Shown: one piece after another, positions 1-6,969 of the stretch
Layout: each line of letters opens with the position of its first letter
How positions within the stretch are numbered: the first letter of the stretch is position 1
Assembly (NCBI GenBank): GCA_000154345.1
Contig: DS480347.1
Coordinates: 1-64,000 of the forward strand
Reading direction: 5' to 3'
DNA: 64,000 nt
Source of the DNA: [Clostridium] leptum DSM 753
GTDB taxonomy: Bacteria > Bacillota > Clostridia > Oscillospirales > Acutalibacteraceae
The notes under the pieces: generated by a model
What the model saw: only the letters and a program-made list of their open reading frames with translations
What the model was told of the DNA's origin: nothing
Database searches by the model: none
Translations under genes and position numbers: made by a program

Positions 1-625
1 TGGGTTTATCAAAACCATTAAGGCCCTTCTCCTTGATGGCCTTAGGATAATCCTGATAGCACTCATTCATATCCACGCCGCCCTGGATTCCGGGAACGCT
101 GCCGGAGCTGGTGTACTGCCACATGCCATATTGGCCGGAATACTGGCACTCAGTAAAATACTGGGCAGCCCAGACATCATAGGGAAGCTGGTCAGGATAG
201 AATTTGCTGTCAAGCCAGCTGAGGGAGGCATAAACGCCCACATAATACCCAGCCTTTTCAACCTCAGAGCAGAAAGCCTTAATTACATTGGTCAAAGTCT
301 GCCGGGAAAGCGTGCCCATCGTTCCATTGTCCTCCACGTCGTAATAGACGGGATATTCGAATTGCTTGCCCTTGATGGTGTCCAGGAAGAACCTAGCCTC
401 CTGGCGCGCCTCAGCCTCGGAAACCGCATAGCCGTAGTGGTAAGCGCCTACTGGGATCCCGGCGGCTTTGGCTCCCTTGTAATTGTTTTCAAACTGATTG
501 TCCACCTGAGAAGGATCCGGAGAACCGAAAGAGGAACGGAGAATGGCGTAATGGATTCCAGCTCCTTTCACTTGGTTCCAATCGATTTTTCCCTGCCAGG
601 TAGATACGTCAATGCCCTTGGTCAT
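1..625 (-). CDS. GH25 lysozyme (partial, C-terminus off the left edge)
   Basis: The reverse strand reads 208 codons of a glycoside hydrolase family 25 domain that hydrolyses the MurNAc-GlcNAc bond of peptidoglycan. Seen: the N-terminal IDVSTWQGKIDW strand, a YYDVED motif around residues 96-101 that holds the catalytic Asp/Glu pair of the family, and WAAQY plus MWQYTSSG motifs further on. There is no signal peptide, as in many phage and autolytic GH25 enzymes. The ATG at 625 is preceded by an in-frame TGA and by GGTGAG about nine bases upstream, and it overlaps the stop of the 39-residue ORF upstream (ATGA). The gene runs off the window, so any wall-binding domain is not visible. A prophage-remnant or autolysin role is inference. 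Confidence 0.9.
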   Translation of the reverse strand, partial: MTKGIDVSTWQGKIDWNQVKGAGIHYAILRSSFGSPDPSQVDNQFENNYKGAKAAGIPVGAYHYGYAVSEAEARQEARFFLDTIKGKQFEYPVYYDVEDNGTMGTLSRQTLTNVIKAFCSEVEKAGYYVGVYASLSWLDSKFYPDQLPYDVWAAQYFTECQYSGQYGMWQYTSSGSVPGIQGGVDMNECYQDYPKAIKEKGLNGFDKP

Positions 626-741
626 AATAAAATCTCACCGCCTGGATAAAAGTATTGATTTTTTAAGACTGTATTTACGATAATATACCCACCGCGAACA
701 TAAAACTGAGATTTTTTATTGATAATCGTTTGTGTGCTCAT
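622..741 (-). CDS. 39-residue ORF translationally coupled to the GH25 lysozyme
   Basis: A 40-codon frame with a strong ribosome site, AGGAGG six bases before ATG, whose TGA overlaps the ATG of the lysozyme by four bases. The predicted peptide begins MSTQTIINKKSQFYVRGGYI and ends in a short hydrophobic stretch. It has no convincing transmembrane helix, so it does not look like a holin, and I do not recognise the family. The strong Shine-Dalgarno and the ATGA overlap argue that it is translated, either as a partner of the lysozyme or as a leader peptide setting its translation. Confidence 0.6.
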   Translation of the reverse strand: MSTQTIINKKSQFYVRGGYIIVNTVLKNQYFYPGGEILL

Positions 742-767
742 AAAGTTCCTCCTTCTCATTCATTAAT

Positions 768-795
768 ATTGTATTTTAAGGTGAAGGGACGGCAA
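768..795 (-). promoter_or_regulatory. possible sigma-A promoter for the 39-aa ORF/lysozyme unit
   Basis: TTGCCG, 16 bases, TACAAT on the minus strand, 27 bases before the start of the 39-residue ORF. The -35 is only 4/6. It lies downstream of the terminator of the Com-like gene, so the unit would need its own promoter. Confidence 0.35.
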
Positions 796-892
796 ATGAT
801 AAATAATGATTTTACACGGGCATAAAAGAAGGGCCCAAGGTATCCGGATCACGAGAGGCGTGTTTAAAAATTTTAAAATGGTATCTCTAGAT

Positions 893-937
893 AAAAAAAC
901 GCCGGCGAACACAATAAATTTTGCGTTCACCGGCGTT
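893..937 (-). terminator. Rho-independent terminator of the Com-like gene
   Basis: Inverted repeat AACGCCGGCGAAC (898-910) / GTTCACCGGCGTT (925-937) with one wobble position, followed on the minus strand by a run of T residues. The stop codon of the Com-like gene lies inside the stem. Confidence 0.8.
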
Positions 938-1070
938 CAAGACGCTCAATAACAATTTTATTTCGATTATCCATTCGGAAAGTAATTCGGCATCGAGGGC
1001 ATTTGATTTCCGCGACGCCATCAATTTTTCCCAACAGCTTATTACAGTTAGGACAGCGGAATTCTATCAT
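927..1070 (-). CDS. Com-like zinc-ribbon micro-protein (47 aa)
   Basis: The 47-residue product starts MIEFRCPNCNKLLGKIDG and has two CxxC knuckles (CPNC at residues 6-9, CPRC at 24-27), then a basic tail rich in Arg and Ile. Length and spacing match the Com family (phage Mu Com, a zinc-finger protein that activates translation of mom mRNA). Two ATGs follow each other. The second (1070) sits five bases after AGGAGG and is preferred, because the first leaves only two. The promoter overlaps a LexA-type palindrome, so SOS control is inferred. No DNA modification (mom-like) gene lies next to it in the window. Family assignment is fairly secure; the RNA target is unknown. Confidence 0.8.
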   Translation of the reverse strand: MIEFRCPNCNKLLGKIDGVAEIKCPRCRITFRMDNRNKIVIERLERR

Positions 1071-1121
1071 CATTACCTCCTGCGCATACATTGTTCGATC
1101 GTTATTAAAATACAGAAAAAT

Positions 1122-1164
1122 CGAACTATAGTTCTATTATAACGTAAAAAAAGCGAATTGTCAA
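1122..1164 (-). promoter_or_regulatory. consensus sigma-A promoter with overlapping LexA-type operator
   Basis: On the minus strand: TTGACA (1164-1159), 17 bases, TATAAT (1141-1136), perfect at both hexamers. Directly after the -10 is CGAACTATAGTTCT (1122-1135, plus-strand reading), which fits the Gram-positive LexA/DinR box CGAACN4GTTYG at nine of ten specified half-site bases and is centred near the predicted start of transcription. A bound LexA dimer there would block initiation. This serves the Com-like gene. Confidence 0.7.
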
Positions 1165-1254
1165 GGAAAATACAGAAAGGCGGTAACAGAGGGCAGCTAT
1201 TATGGAAGGCGAATGCCCTGCTTGATTATGTAAAAGCAAAATCAGAAAAAAAGA

Positions 1255-1286
1255 ACCTGTCCGCACTTTTGCGCATATGATACAAT
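1255..1286 (+). promoter_or_regulatory. candidate mother-cell sigma (SigE/SigK-like) promoter of cotJ
   Basis: AC at 1255-1256, 17 bases, CATATGAT at 1274-1281 resembles the SigK pattern AC-N17-CATANNNT. An overlapping GATACAAT (1279-1286) resembles the SigE -10. The same AC-N17-CATANNNT layout appears before dpaA at 17967-17993. cotJ is SigE-dependent in Bacillus subtilis. Confidence 0.4.
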
Positions 1287-1313
1287 GATCAAACTTTGAA
1301 AGGAGTTTTGTAA

Positions 1314-1508
1314 ATGGATGACTTTATGAAATTAGCGTCCATGGAATACGGAATATCGCCATTGCCGGAAAATCCTGTACCTGCAATGGCTTATGTACCC
1401 TATCAGCAATTAGAAGCTGTATATGGTGTAGAACAAGGTCTTATGGCCGGAACGATTTTTCCTGTGTTGGATAAACCGTTTTACGGCTGCGGAGGGAACA
1501 AGAGATGA
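1314..1508 (+). CDS. cotJA: spore coat-associated protein CotJA
   Basis: The 64-residue product matches the CotJA family: a short leader, a Pro-rich segment and the conserved YVPYQQLEAVY stretch around residues 28-38, followed by a GTIFPVLDKPF motif. It has no catalytic motif and acts as a small component of the spore coat assembled in the mother cell. AAAGGAG precedes the ATG. Its stop overlaps the start of cotJB by four bases, so the three cotJ genes are one translationally coupled operon. Length and gene order (cotJA-cotJB-cotJC) agree with the classical operon. Confidence 0.92.
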   Translation: MDDFMKLASMEYGISPLPENPVPAMAYVPYQQLEAVYGVEQGLMAGTIFPVLDKPFYGCGGNKR

Positions 1509-1768
1509 ATGAACGAGAAAAGCTTTTGAAACGTATTGCCGCTGAGGATTTTGCGGTCATTGAGCTTCATATGTTTATGGATTCCCATCCCAATAATAAA
1601 GAAGCCGCGATGAAGCTAAAGGAGCACGATATGAAAAGTCAAATGCTCCGGAAAGAATTTGAGGAAACCTATGGCCCTTTAATGGCAAATCAGATTCAAG
1701 CCAACCGATGGGCTTGGATTTCTGACCCATGGCCATGGGATGTAGACTGTGAGAAAGGGGATTTATAA
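1505..1768 (+). CDS. cotJB: spore coat protein CotJB
   Basis: The 87-residue product is CotJB: an N-terminal MNEREKLLKRIAAEDFAVIE helix, a mid-helix HMFMDSHP segment and a C-terminal tail with a W-A-W-I-S-D-P-W-P-W-D cluster that is typical of the family. It is part of the inner spore coat and needs CotJA/CotJC for deposition in Bacillus. The ATG overlaps the cotJA stop and the stop lies only a few bases before cotJC, so it is translated from the same messenger. Confidence 0.92.
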   Translation: MNEREKLLKRIAAEDFAVIELHMFMDSHPNNKEAAMKLKEHDMKSQMLRKEFEETYGPLMANQIQANRWAWISDPWPWDVDCEKGDL

Positions 1769-1771
1769 CGT

Positions 1772-2365
1772 ATGTGGGTTTACGAAAAGCGACTTGAATA
1801 TCCGATTAAGATTACCCGGCCAAATCCAGCTTTAGCAAAGCTGATCATCAGTCAATATGGAGGGCCTGACGGCGAATTAGGAGCTTCTTTAAGATATTTG
1901 AGCCAACGATATTCTATGCCTTATCCGGAATTAAAAGCGATTCTGACCGATATAGGCAGTGAGGAATTGAATCACTTAGAGATGGTAGGGACTATTGTAT
2001 ATCAGCTTACTAGAAATCTTTCTGAGGAAGAAATCAAAAAGTCGGGATTTGACACCTACTTTGTCGATCATACTACCGGTGTTTATCCTGCCGACGCCAA
2101 TGGAATGCCTTGGTCTGCCGCTACCATTCAGGTAACCGGCGACACCATTACCGATCTTCATGAAGACATGGCAGCAGAACAAAAAGCCCGAACCACCTAT
2201 GATAATATTCTCCGTTTCTGTGATGACCCAGACGTCAAGGATCCGATCCGATTCCTGAGGGAGCGCGAGATTGTTCACTATCAACGGTTTGGGGAAGCAA
2301 AACGCGGAACAGAAAGGTCATTTAAATTTTTCTTGGAGCGCTTTTCGTTACATAAAAGCCAGTAA
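1772..2365 (+). CDS. cotJC: spore coat protein CotJC (manganese catalase family)
   Basis: The 197-residue protein has the four-helix di-manganese catalase fold of CotJC. The candidate metal ligands are visible in GGPDGELGASLRYLSQRY (Glu near residue 36) and in EELNHLEM (Glu/His near residues 69-74), with further His/Glu residues at HEDMAAEQKAR and EIVHYQRFGEA. CotJC is deposited in the spore coat and may remove peroxide. The start follows the cotJB stop by three bases. The last codons and stop lie inside a perfect 19-bp hairpin that ends the operon. Confidence 0.93.
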   Translation: MWVYEKRLEYPIKITRPNPALAKLIISQYGGPDGELGASLRYLSQRYSMPYPELKAILTDIGSEELNHLEMVGTIVYQLTRNLSEEEIKKSGFDTYFVDHTTGVYPADANGMPWSAATIQVTGDTITDLHEDMAAEQKARTTYDNILRFCDDPDVKDPIRFLREREIVHYQRFGEAKRGTERSFKFFLERFSLHKSQ

Positions 2366-2396
2366 TCCCACGGTATTCCGTGGGATTACTGGCTTT
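2355..2396. terminator. bidirectional hairpin between cotJC and amt-glnK
   Basis: Perfect 19-bp inverted repeat (2355-2373 / 2378-2396) with a TATT loop. It starts inside the cotJC coding sequence and lies between two converging genes. The stem is flanked by short A and T runs, so it can end transcription from either side, although the T-run on the plus strand is only three bases. Confidence 0.7.
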
Positions 2397-2434
2397 AGAG
2401 AGTAGTATATTATTAGCTCATTGCAGGCTTTGGT

Positions 2435-4183
2435 TCAAGCTTCGTCATCGTCCTGCAAGGCGTAATAACCTTCCGCACCGGTACGGACCTTAATGACGTT
2501 TTCCACATCATAAATAAAGATTTTTCCATCGCCGATATTGCCGGTGTAAAGGACCTTTCTGGCGGTATCTACAACCGTTTGGACAGGAACCTTACTCACG
2601 ACAATCTCCAGCTTGATTTTAGGCAGCAGGACTATATCATCCAGCTTAACGCCGCGGTAATACCGGGTGTTTCCTTTCTGGACACCGCAGCCCATTACAT
2701 GGATTACCGTCATACCTGTTACACCAATGGCGTTCATTGCATCTTTCAACTCAATGAACTTATCCTGATTAAACAGAATTACAACCTTAGTAAGCTTGGC
2801 GCCAGTTTCTGTGGAAGCGGGTGTACCGGATTCAGAAACGGGATAATGCTTTACTTCCACTGCTTTTTCCATAGAAGCAGCGGGGGAAGCTGTGGATTTT
2901 CCTGTGAGGATCTCAGGCGGCATAGGCATGAAGTCTGCATAAGAACTGGTGAGGTTATGCTCTGTAACATCTAAGCCGCGGACCTCTTCCTCACGGCTGG
3001 CGCGAAGTCCAATAGTATGCTTGATCACCTGAAATACAATGGTCATGGTTATTCCAACCCATGCGATTACAGAAACCACACCGATTAGCTGAGTTAACAG
3101 AAAGCTTGCGTCTCCTCCATAAAACAGGCCCAAGGGAGTTCCCGCGTCGTCTGTGAGATAAACCGCGAAAAGTCCGGTGAGAATCGTGCCGACAGCACCG
3201 CAGAAGCCGTGTACGCCAATCGCGCCTACCGGATCGTCAATCCTCAGAACCTTGTCGACAAATTCGATTCCGAAAACCACGACGAAAGAGGCGATTAGGC
3301 CGATGAAGAAGGCACCCACAGGATTGACGGCATCGCAGCCGGCGGTAATAGCAACAAGGCCGGCTAAAGCGCCGTTTAAGGTCATAGAGACATCCGGCTT
3401 TCCATAGCGGATCCAAGTGATGATCATGGTAGCCACTGTGGAAACAGCGGCGGCCAGATTGGTGGTAACGAAGATGCTGCCGGCAGAAAAAATGGTGTCG
3501 TCGCCGGTCATCGATACTGTAGAACCACCGTTAAAACCAAACCAGCAGAACCATAAAATGAATACGCCTAAGGCGCCCAAGGTTAAACTGTGACCGGGAA
3601 TTGCTCTGGGCTTGCCGTTTTTGTCGTACTTCCCGATACGAGGGCCAAGAATCTTGGCGCCTACCAATGCTGCGACACCGCCTACCATATGTACCGCCGT
3701 AGAGCCGGCGAAATCATGGAAGCCCATCTGAGCCAGCCATCCGCCGCCCCAAATCCAGTGTCCGGAAATCGGGTATATGACGAGACTGATTGCGGCGCTG
3801 TAAATGCAATAAGCCGCGAATTTAGTTCTTTCCGCCATAGCGCCTGAGACAATCGTAGCGGCGGTGGCGCAAAATACTGTTTGAAAAATTAGAAATGCGG
3901 GAAGCGGAACGCCGTCCGGCAGAATCGAAGAATAGTCCCCTTGTACCAAAGGATCGAACCCTCCGATCAGCGCCCCCGCTCCGCCAAACATCAGGCCGAA
4001 GCCTAAAAGCCAGAACAGCGGCGTTCCGATGGCAAAGTCCATTAGGTTTTTCATAATAATGTTACCGGCGTTCTTTGCTCGGGTGAACCCGGTTTCCACC
4101 ATCGCGAAACCGGCCTGCATAAAGAACACCAATGCCGCGCCGACTAATACCCATATGGTATTTACAGCAGAAAATCCATCCAT
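2435..4183 (-). CDS. ammonium transporter fused to a PII domain (AmtB-GlnK)
   Basis: The 582-residue protein has an Amt/Rh channel domain (residues 1 to about 400, eleven predicted helices) joined through a Ser/Glu-rich linker to a complete PII domain (about 470-575). Seen in Amt: the twin-histidine positions in STAVHMVGG and IGVHGFCGAVG. Seen in PII: the T-loop QKGNTRYYRG, and the B/C-loop ATP-binding TGNIGDGKIFIYDVENVI and RTG motifs. The residue at the place of Tyr51, which is uridylylated in E. coli GlnB, is Leu, so that modification cannot occur. In unfused systems GlnK plugs the Amt pore when nitrogen is plentiful; here the plug is tethered. The start at 4183 was chosen for GGAGG seven bases before ATG; a longer reading frame lacks such a site. 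Confidence 0.93.
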   Translation of the reverse strand: MDGFSAVNTIWVLVGAALVFFMQAGFAMVETGFTRAKNAGNIIMKNLMDFAIGTPLFWLLGFGLMFGGAGALIGGFDPLVQGDYSSILPDGVPLPAFLIFQTVFCATAATIVSGAMAERTKFAAYCIYSAAISLVIYPISGHWIWGGGWLAQMGFHDFAGSTAVHMVGGVAALVGAKILGPRIGKYDKNGKPRAIPGHSLTLGALGVFILWFCWFGFNGGSTVSMTGDDTIFSAGSIFVTTNLAAAVSTVATMIITWIRYGKPDVSMTLNGALAGLVAITAGCDAVNPVGAFFIGLIASFVVVFGIEFVDKVLRIDDPVGAIGVHGFCGAVGTILTGLFAVYLTDDAGTPLGLFYGGDASFLLTQLIGVVSVIAWVGITMTIVFQVIKHTIGLRASREEEVRGLDVTEHNLTSSYADFMPMPPEILTGKSTASPAASMEKAVEVKHYPVSESGTPASTETGAKLTKVVILFNQDKFIELKDAMNAIGVTGMTVIHVMGCGVQKGNTRYYRGVKLDDIVLLPKIKLEIVVSKVPVQTVVDTARKVLYTGNIGDGKIFIYDVENVIKVRTGAEGYYALQDDDEA

Positions 4184-4465
4184 GTCGTTTCCTCCTTTTT
4201 TGCTTAGAAATTTTCCGGGATGTCTTTCATCTATATAAAAAAGGCGCATGCTTTGCTGTCAGGATCAGCAAAGCACACGCCTTTGTGCGCTTTATTTAAT
4301 TTGTGGCAAAGACTATCTGAAAACCTTCCAACCGTTTGGCTACCTCCCCACTATTATAAGGCGGGAGGTTCTTGACCAGAAATGTTTTTCCGCTTTAGAG
4401 GTGAAATGTGATAGAAACAAGAAAAGCGCCGCGAGCTCTTACTCGCGGCGCCTTTGCCTTTGCAT
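4184..4465 (-). promoter_or_regulatory. amt-glnK leader with two terminator hairpins (candidate attenuator)
   Basis: The roughly 280-base leader has two strong G+C hairpins. The first (about 4421-4455) pairs GCGCCGCGAG with CTCGCGGCGC and is followed on the minus strand by CTTTTCTTG. The second (about 4236-4284) is a 19-bp stem with two G-U pairs and a TTTTT run, and lies about 50 bases before the amt ribosome site. Between them is an ACCTCCC/GGGAGGT hairpin (about 4340-4372). Transcription must pass both terminators to reach amt, which suggests antitermination. ANTAR-type proteins control nitrogen genes this way in some Clostridia, but I see no ANTAR gene in the window. Confidence 0.6.
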
Positions 4466-4471
4466 GTATGC

Positions 4472-4500
4472 ATTATAAGCCTCCGTGCCTTATTTGTCAA
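4472..4500 (-). promoter_or_regulatory. consensus sigma-A promoter of amt-glnK
   Basis: TTGACA (4500-4495), 17 bases, TATAAT (4477-4472) on the minus strand, perfect at both hexamers. Transcription would begin near 4465. Confidence 0.8.
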
Positions 4501-4709
4501 TGGTTTTTATGAAAAAATTTTAAATATTTGCAGGAAAATATTTTTGAAAATCTATATTACAAGGAATTTGCTAAAGTTTAAATGAATTTCAGCTTAAAAA
4601 CGAAAGATATATATAAAATCCTGCAAAACCTGTTCGGGAATTGCAGGTCATACCGTACAAGCATTTCTTCATAAAATGACAAAGAAAGAAAAATGGGGAG
4701 GCTGGTGAA

Positions 4710-4898
4710 ATGAGGATAGAATATGTCCAGACGCTGTTTGGACGTCATTTTCTCATAGGCGAGACGAGTCCGGATTTACTTCCTGAGGAAAGGAAGAAGC
4801 GGATTTTCCGAACGCAGAAACAACTGTCCGCTCTGTCTGCTGGAAAACTCCAAAGGGGGGAAAAAGCTTGTACGGATTGTACGCAAGGCAGTCGGTAG
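4710..4898 (+). CDS. 62-residue ORF overlapping recombinase 1
   Basis: A short, charged, soluble protein of no family I recognise. GGGAGG stands eight bases before its ATG, and its end overlaps the recombinase start by 31 bases in another frame, so both are probably read from one messenger. The second recombinase in the window (19787-21259) also has a short coupled ORF directly upstream, but the two short products share no clear sequence similarity by eye. It could be a directionality factor or regulator of the recombinase; that is inference from position only. Confidence 0.5.
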   Translation: MRIEYVQTLFGRHFLIGETSPDLLPEERKKRIFRTQKQLSALSAGKLQRGEKACTDCTQGSR

Positions 4899-6355
4899 AG
4901 AAACAGGACAGCATTTCTGTGGAAAGTCAGCTGGAATTCTGCCGGTTTGAAATTAAAGGGCAGGCATTCCGTACGTATATCGACCGAGGCTTCAGCGGAA
5001 AAGATACTCGAAGGCCTGGCTTCGAAGCACTGATGGAGGATATCCGCAGGGGAGAAATCCAAGCGGTCGTAGTGTATAAGCTGGATAGGATCAGCCGTTC
5101 CATCGTTGATTTTTCCAATATGATGGAAGTTTTTCAAAGCTATGGCGTAAGTTTTATTTCATCTACGGAAAAATTTGACACCTCGACACCAATCGGGAGA
5201 GCTATGCTGAATTTATGTGCGGTGTTTGCCCAACTGGAACGGGAAACCATACAAAAGAGAGTCAGCGACGCCTATCGATCCCGAAGTCAAAAGGGATTTT
5301 ATATGGGAGGGAGAGTGCCCTTTGGCTTCCGTGTGGAGCAAATCAAAATGGATGGGATATCCACAAGCCGGTATCAGCCTGTGAAGGAAGAAATCCGCTG
5401 GGTAAAGGAAATGTTTTCGTTTTACGCCCAACAGGAGGCCAGCTTGGGAGAACTGGCACAGTACCTAAAGGAATTGGGAGCGGTAAACCGTCAAGGAAAG
5501 GCTTTTTGTCCGGCTAGGCTGGGGGAGCTCATTCGAAATCCGGTTTACGTCAAGGCGGACGGGAAGGTTTATCAATTTTTTCGCGATCGGGGCGTTCGCC
5601 TTCTGGATCCGCCTGGATGGTATACAGGAGAAAGAGGATGCTATCTGTACCAAGAGGAAAAAGGCTCTAAAGCGGCTCTGACGGGATGCCTGGCGGTGCT
5701 GGCGCCTCACAGGGGAATTATTGATTCCGACACTTGGCTTGCCTGCCGAAGAAAATGTCTGGAGCACCGACGGGCCGGGCCTAAGGGAACGGAAAAGAGT
5801 TCCTGGCTTGTAGGGAAGGTTGCGTGCGGCATTTGCGGCAGCAGTCTGGCGGTGAGGAAAAAAGGGGAGGGAGGAACCCGGTATTTTGTTTGCGGCGGCA
5901 GAATCCGGCATAACGGATGCGAGGGACTAGGGACTATTCGAGCTCGGGAGCTGGAGGAGTTTATTTATCAAAGAATCGTGGAGAAGCTGAGAAGGACTCC
6001 GGCGGTGTCCGCAGAAGACGCCGGAAGGAAGGAGGCGGATAATAGAATCCTTTTGCAAAAATTAGAGCTGGAACGCCAGATTGAAGAGCTAACCAGCCAG
6101 GCTGCCGGCGCAGGCAAAGCGCTGATGGGTTATTTAAGCCAAAAGGCCGAGGAGCTGGAGAGGAAAAAATACAGCCTGGAAAAAAACTTGGAGCATAAAA
6201 CAACCTTAAAGAGAGGAAAAACACCCCAAAGCCTTGCGGAGGCTTTAACGGTTTGGAATAAATTCTCCAATCAGGAGAAAAGCTTAGTAGCGGATAGCGT
6301 GATAGAAAAAATAACGATTTTCAAGGACAAGGCCGAGCTTTCCTGGCGGTACTGA
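4868..6355 (+). CDS. large serine recombinase 1
   Basis: The 495-residue protein has a resolvase/invertase domain (about 1-145) with nucleophile Ser9 in LYARQSVEKQ and the Arg-containing YKLDRISRS motif near residues 75-83, then a Recombinase domain (about 160-290), a zinc ribbon (CGIC near 318-322, CGG and GC near 343-353) and a C-terminal coiled coil (about 375-445). This is the layout of integrases and TnpX-like transposases that cut and rejoin DNA through a phosphoserine. The TTG start at 4868 follows GGGGGG by eight bases and gives a catalytic Ser at the expected distance. No element borders or interrupted gene are visible around it, so it may be a stranded integrase or may act on a site elsewhere. 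Confidence 0.9.
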   Translation: MYGLYARQSVEKQDSISVESQLEFCRFEIKGQAFRTYIDRGFSGKDTRRPGFEALMEDIRRGEIQAVVVYKLDRISRSIVDFSNMMEVFQSYGVSFISSTEKFDTSTPIGRAMLNLCAVFAQLERETIQKRVSDAYRSRSQKGFYMGGRVPFGFRVEQIKMDGISTSRYQPVKEEIRWVKEMFSFYAQQEASLGELAQYLKELGAVNRQGKAFCPARLGELIRNPVYVKADGKVYQFFRDRGVRLLDPPGWYTGERGCYLYQEEKGSKAALTGCLAVLAPHRGIIDSDTWLACRRKCLEHRRAGPKGTEKSSWLVGKVACGICGSSLAVRKKGEGGTRYFVCGGRIRHNGCEGLGTIRARELEEFIYQRIVEKLRRTPAVSAEDAGRKEADNRILLQKLELERQIEELTSQAAGAGKALMGYLSQKAEELERKKYSLEKNLEHKTTLKRGKTPQSLAEALTVWNKFSNQEKSLVADSVIEKITIFKDKAELSWRY

Positions 6356-6489
6356 TTTTTAAATACCCCAAAGCATATAAAAAGCCATGGCGGCGAGAAA
6401 AAAACGCTGCTTTGCGTTTCGAAAAGAGGATAGCCTGACTGGAATGCGGAAAGAAACGGCTGCCGTCCAGGAACGAGAATCTCATTGAT

Positions 6490-6651
6490 TTATCTTACGG
6501 CTGTTAAAATATCAAAATTCTCAAAGAAGGTGGAAAACAATCCGTCCCCCATCTTTTCTTCTGTGATGGAAATCCGATAAGGGAAGCCTAAATCGCCAAT
6601 TACCTTTTCCTTATACGGTTTGGGGAAGGATTGCGGATAGCCACCGACCGC
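6490..6651 (-). pseudogene. C-terminal gene remnant, family not recognised
   Basis: On the minus strand 53 codons stay open and end in TAA at 6490. The reading (GGYPQSFPKPYKEKVIGD and onward) looks protein-like in composition, but an in-frame TAG lies immediately upstream and no start or ribosome site is present. It is most simply the tail of a gene lost next to recombinase 1. It could also be chance; I cannot name the parent gene. Confidence 0.3.
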
Positions 6652-6764
6652 CTAGACAGTAAAAACTTCTATGCTTTCAACCCTGGTTTTGATAAAAACT
6701 GCAAGAAAAAATAAAGAAATCATTAAAATTAATAATTTCGTAAGAACTTAAAATTTTAACCAAG

Positions 6765-6802
6765 AATAGAGGATGATAAGAATCATCCTCTATTTGTTTT
6801 TT
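6765..6802 (+). terminator. orphan Rho-independent terminator
   Basis: Perfect 13-bp stem AATAGAGGATGAT / ATCATCCTCTATT with an AAGA loop, followed by TGTTTTTT. It is 410 bases after the recombinase 1 stop with no intact gene between; it may close the recombinase transcript or mark a lost gene. Confidence 0.75.
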
Positions 6803-6899
6803 CCAAAAAAGATGAATAAAAATTGAATATTTTTCAAATGTACTGAAAACAATTTGATAAGAGGCTTTCTTAAGCGGGTATGGTCAAATATCACAAAGA

Positions 6900-6928
6900 T
6901 TGAATTTGCTTTTTGTTTGATGTATAAT
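6900..6928 (+). promoter_or_regulatory. sigma-A promoter of the O-antigen-ligase-like gene
   Basis: TTGAAT (6900-6905), 17 bases, TGTATAAT with the -10 at 6923-6928. Transcription would begin near 6935, which rules out the upstream TTG at 6928 as start and points to the TTG at 6970. Confidence 0.65.
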
Positions 6929-6969
6929 TGGAAACCGAGATTGATAAAAAAGAAAGGAGTGATTGGCGG

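Noticed and set aside
1..1164. Complete prophage at the left edge
   Set aside because: Only a lysozyme, a micro-ORF and a Com-like gene are seen, and cotJ follows directly; no structural, integrase or packaging genes are present in the window.
6928..6969. TTG start at 6928 for the O-antigen-ligase-like gene
   Set aside because: It overlaps the -10 box of the promoter, so it would lie before the start of transcription; the TTG at 6970 has AAGGAG upstream.
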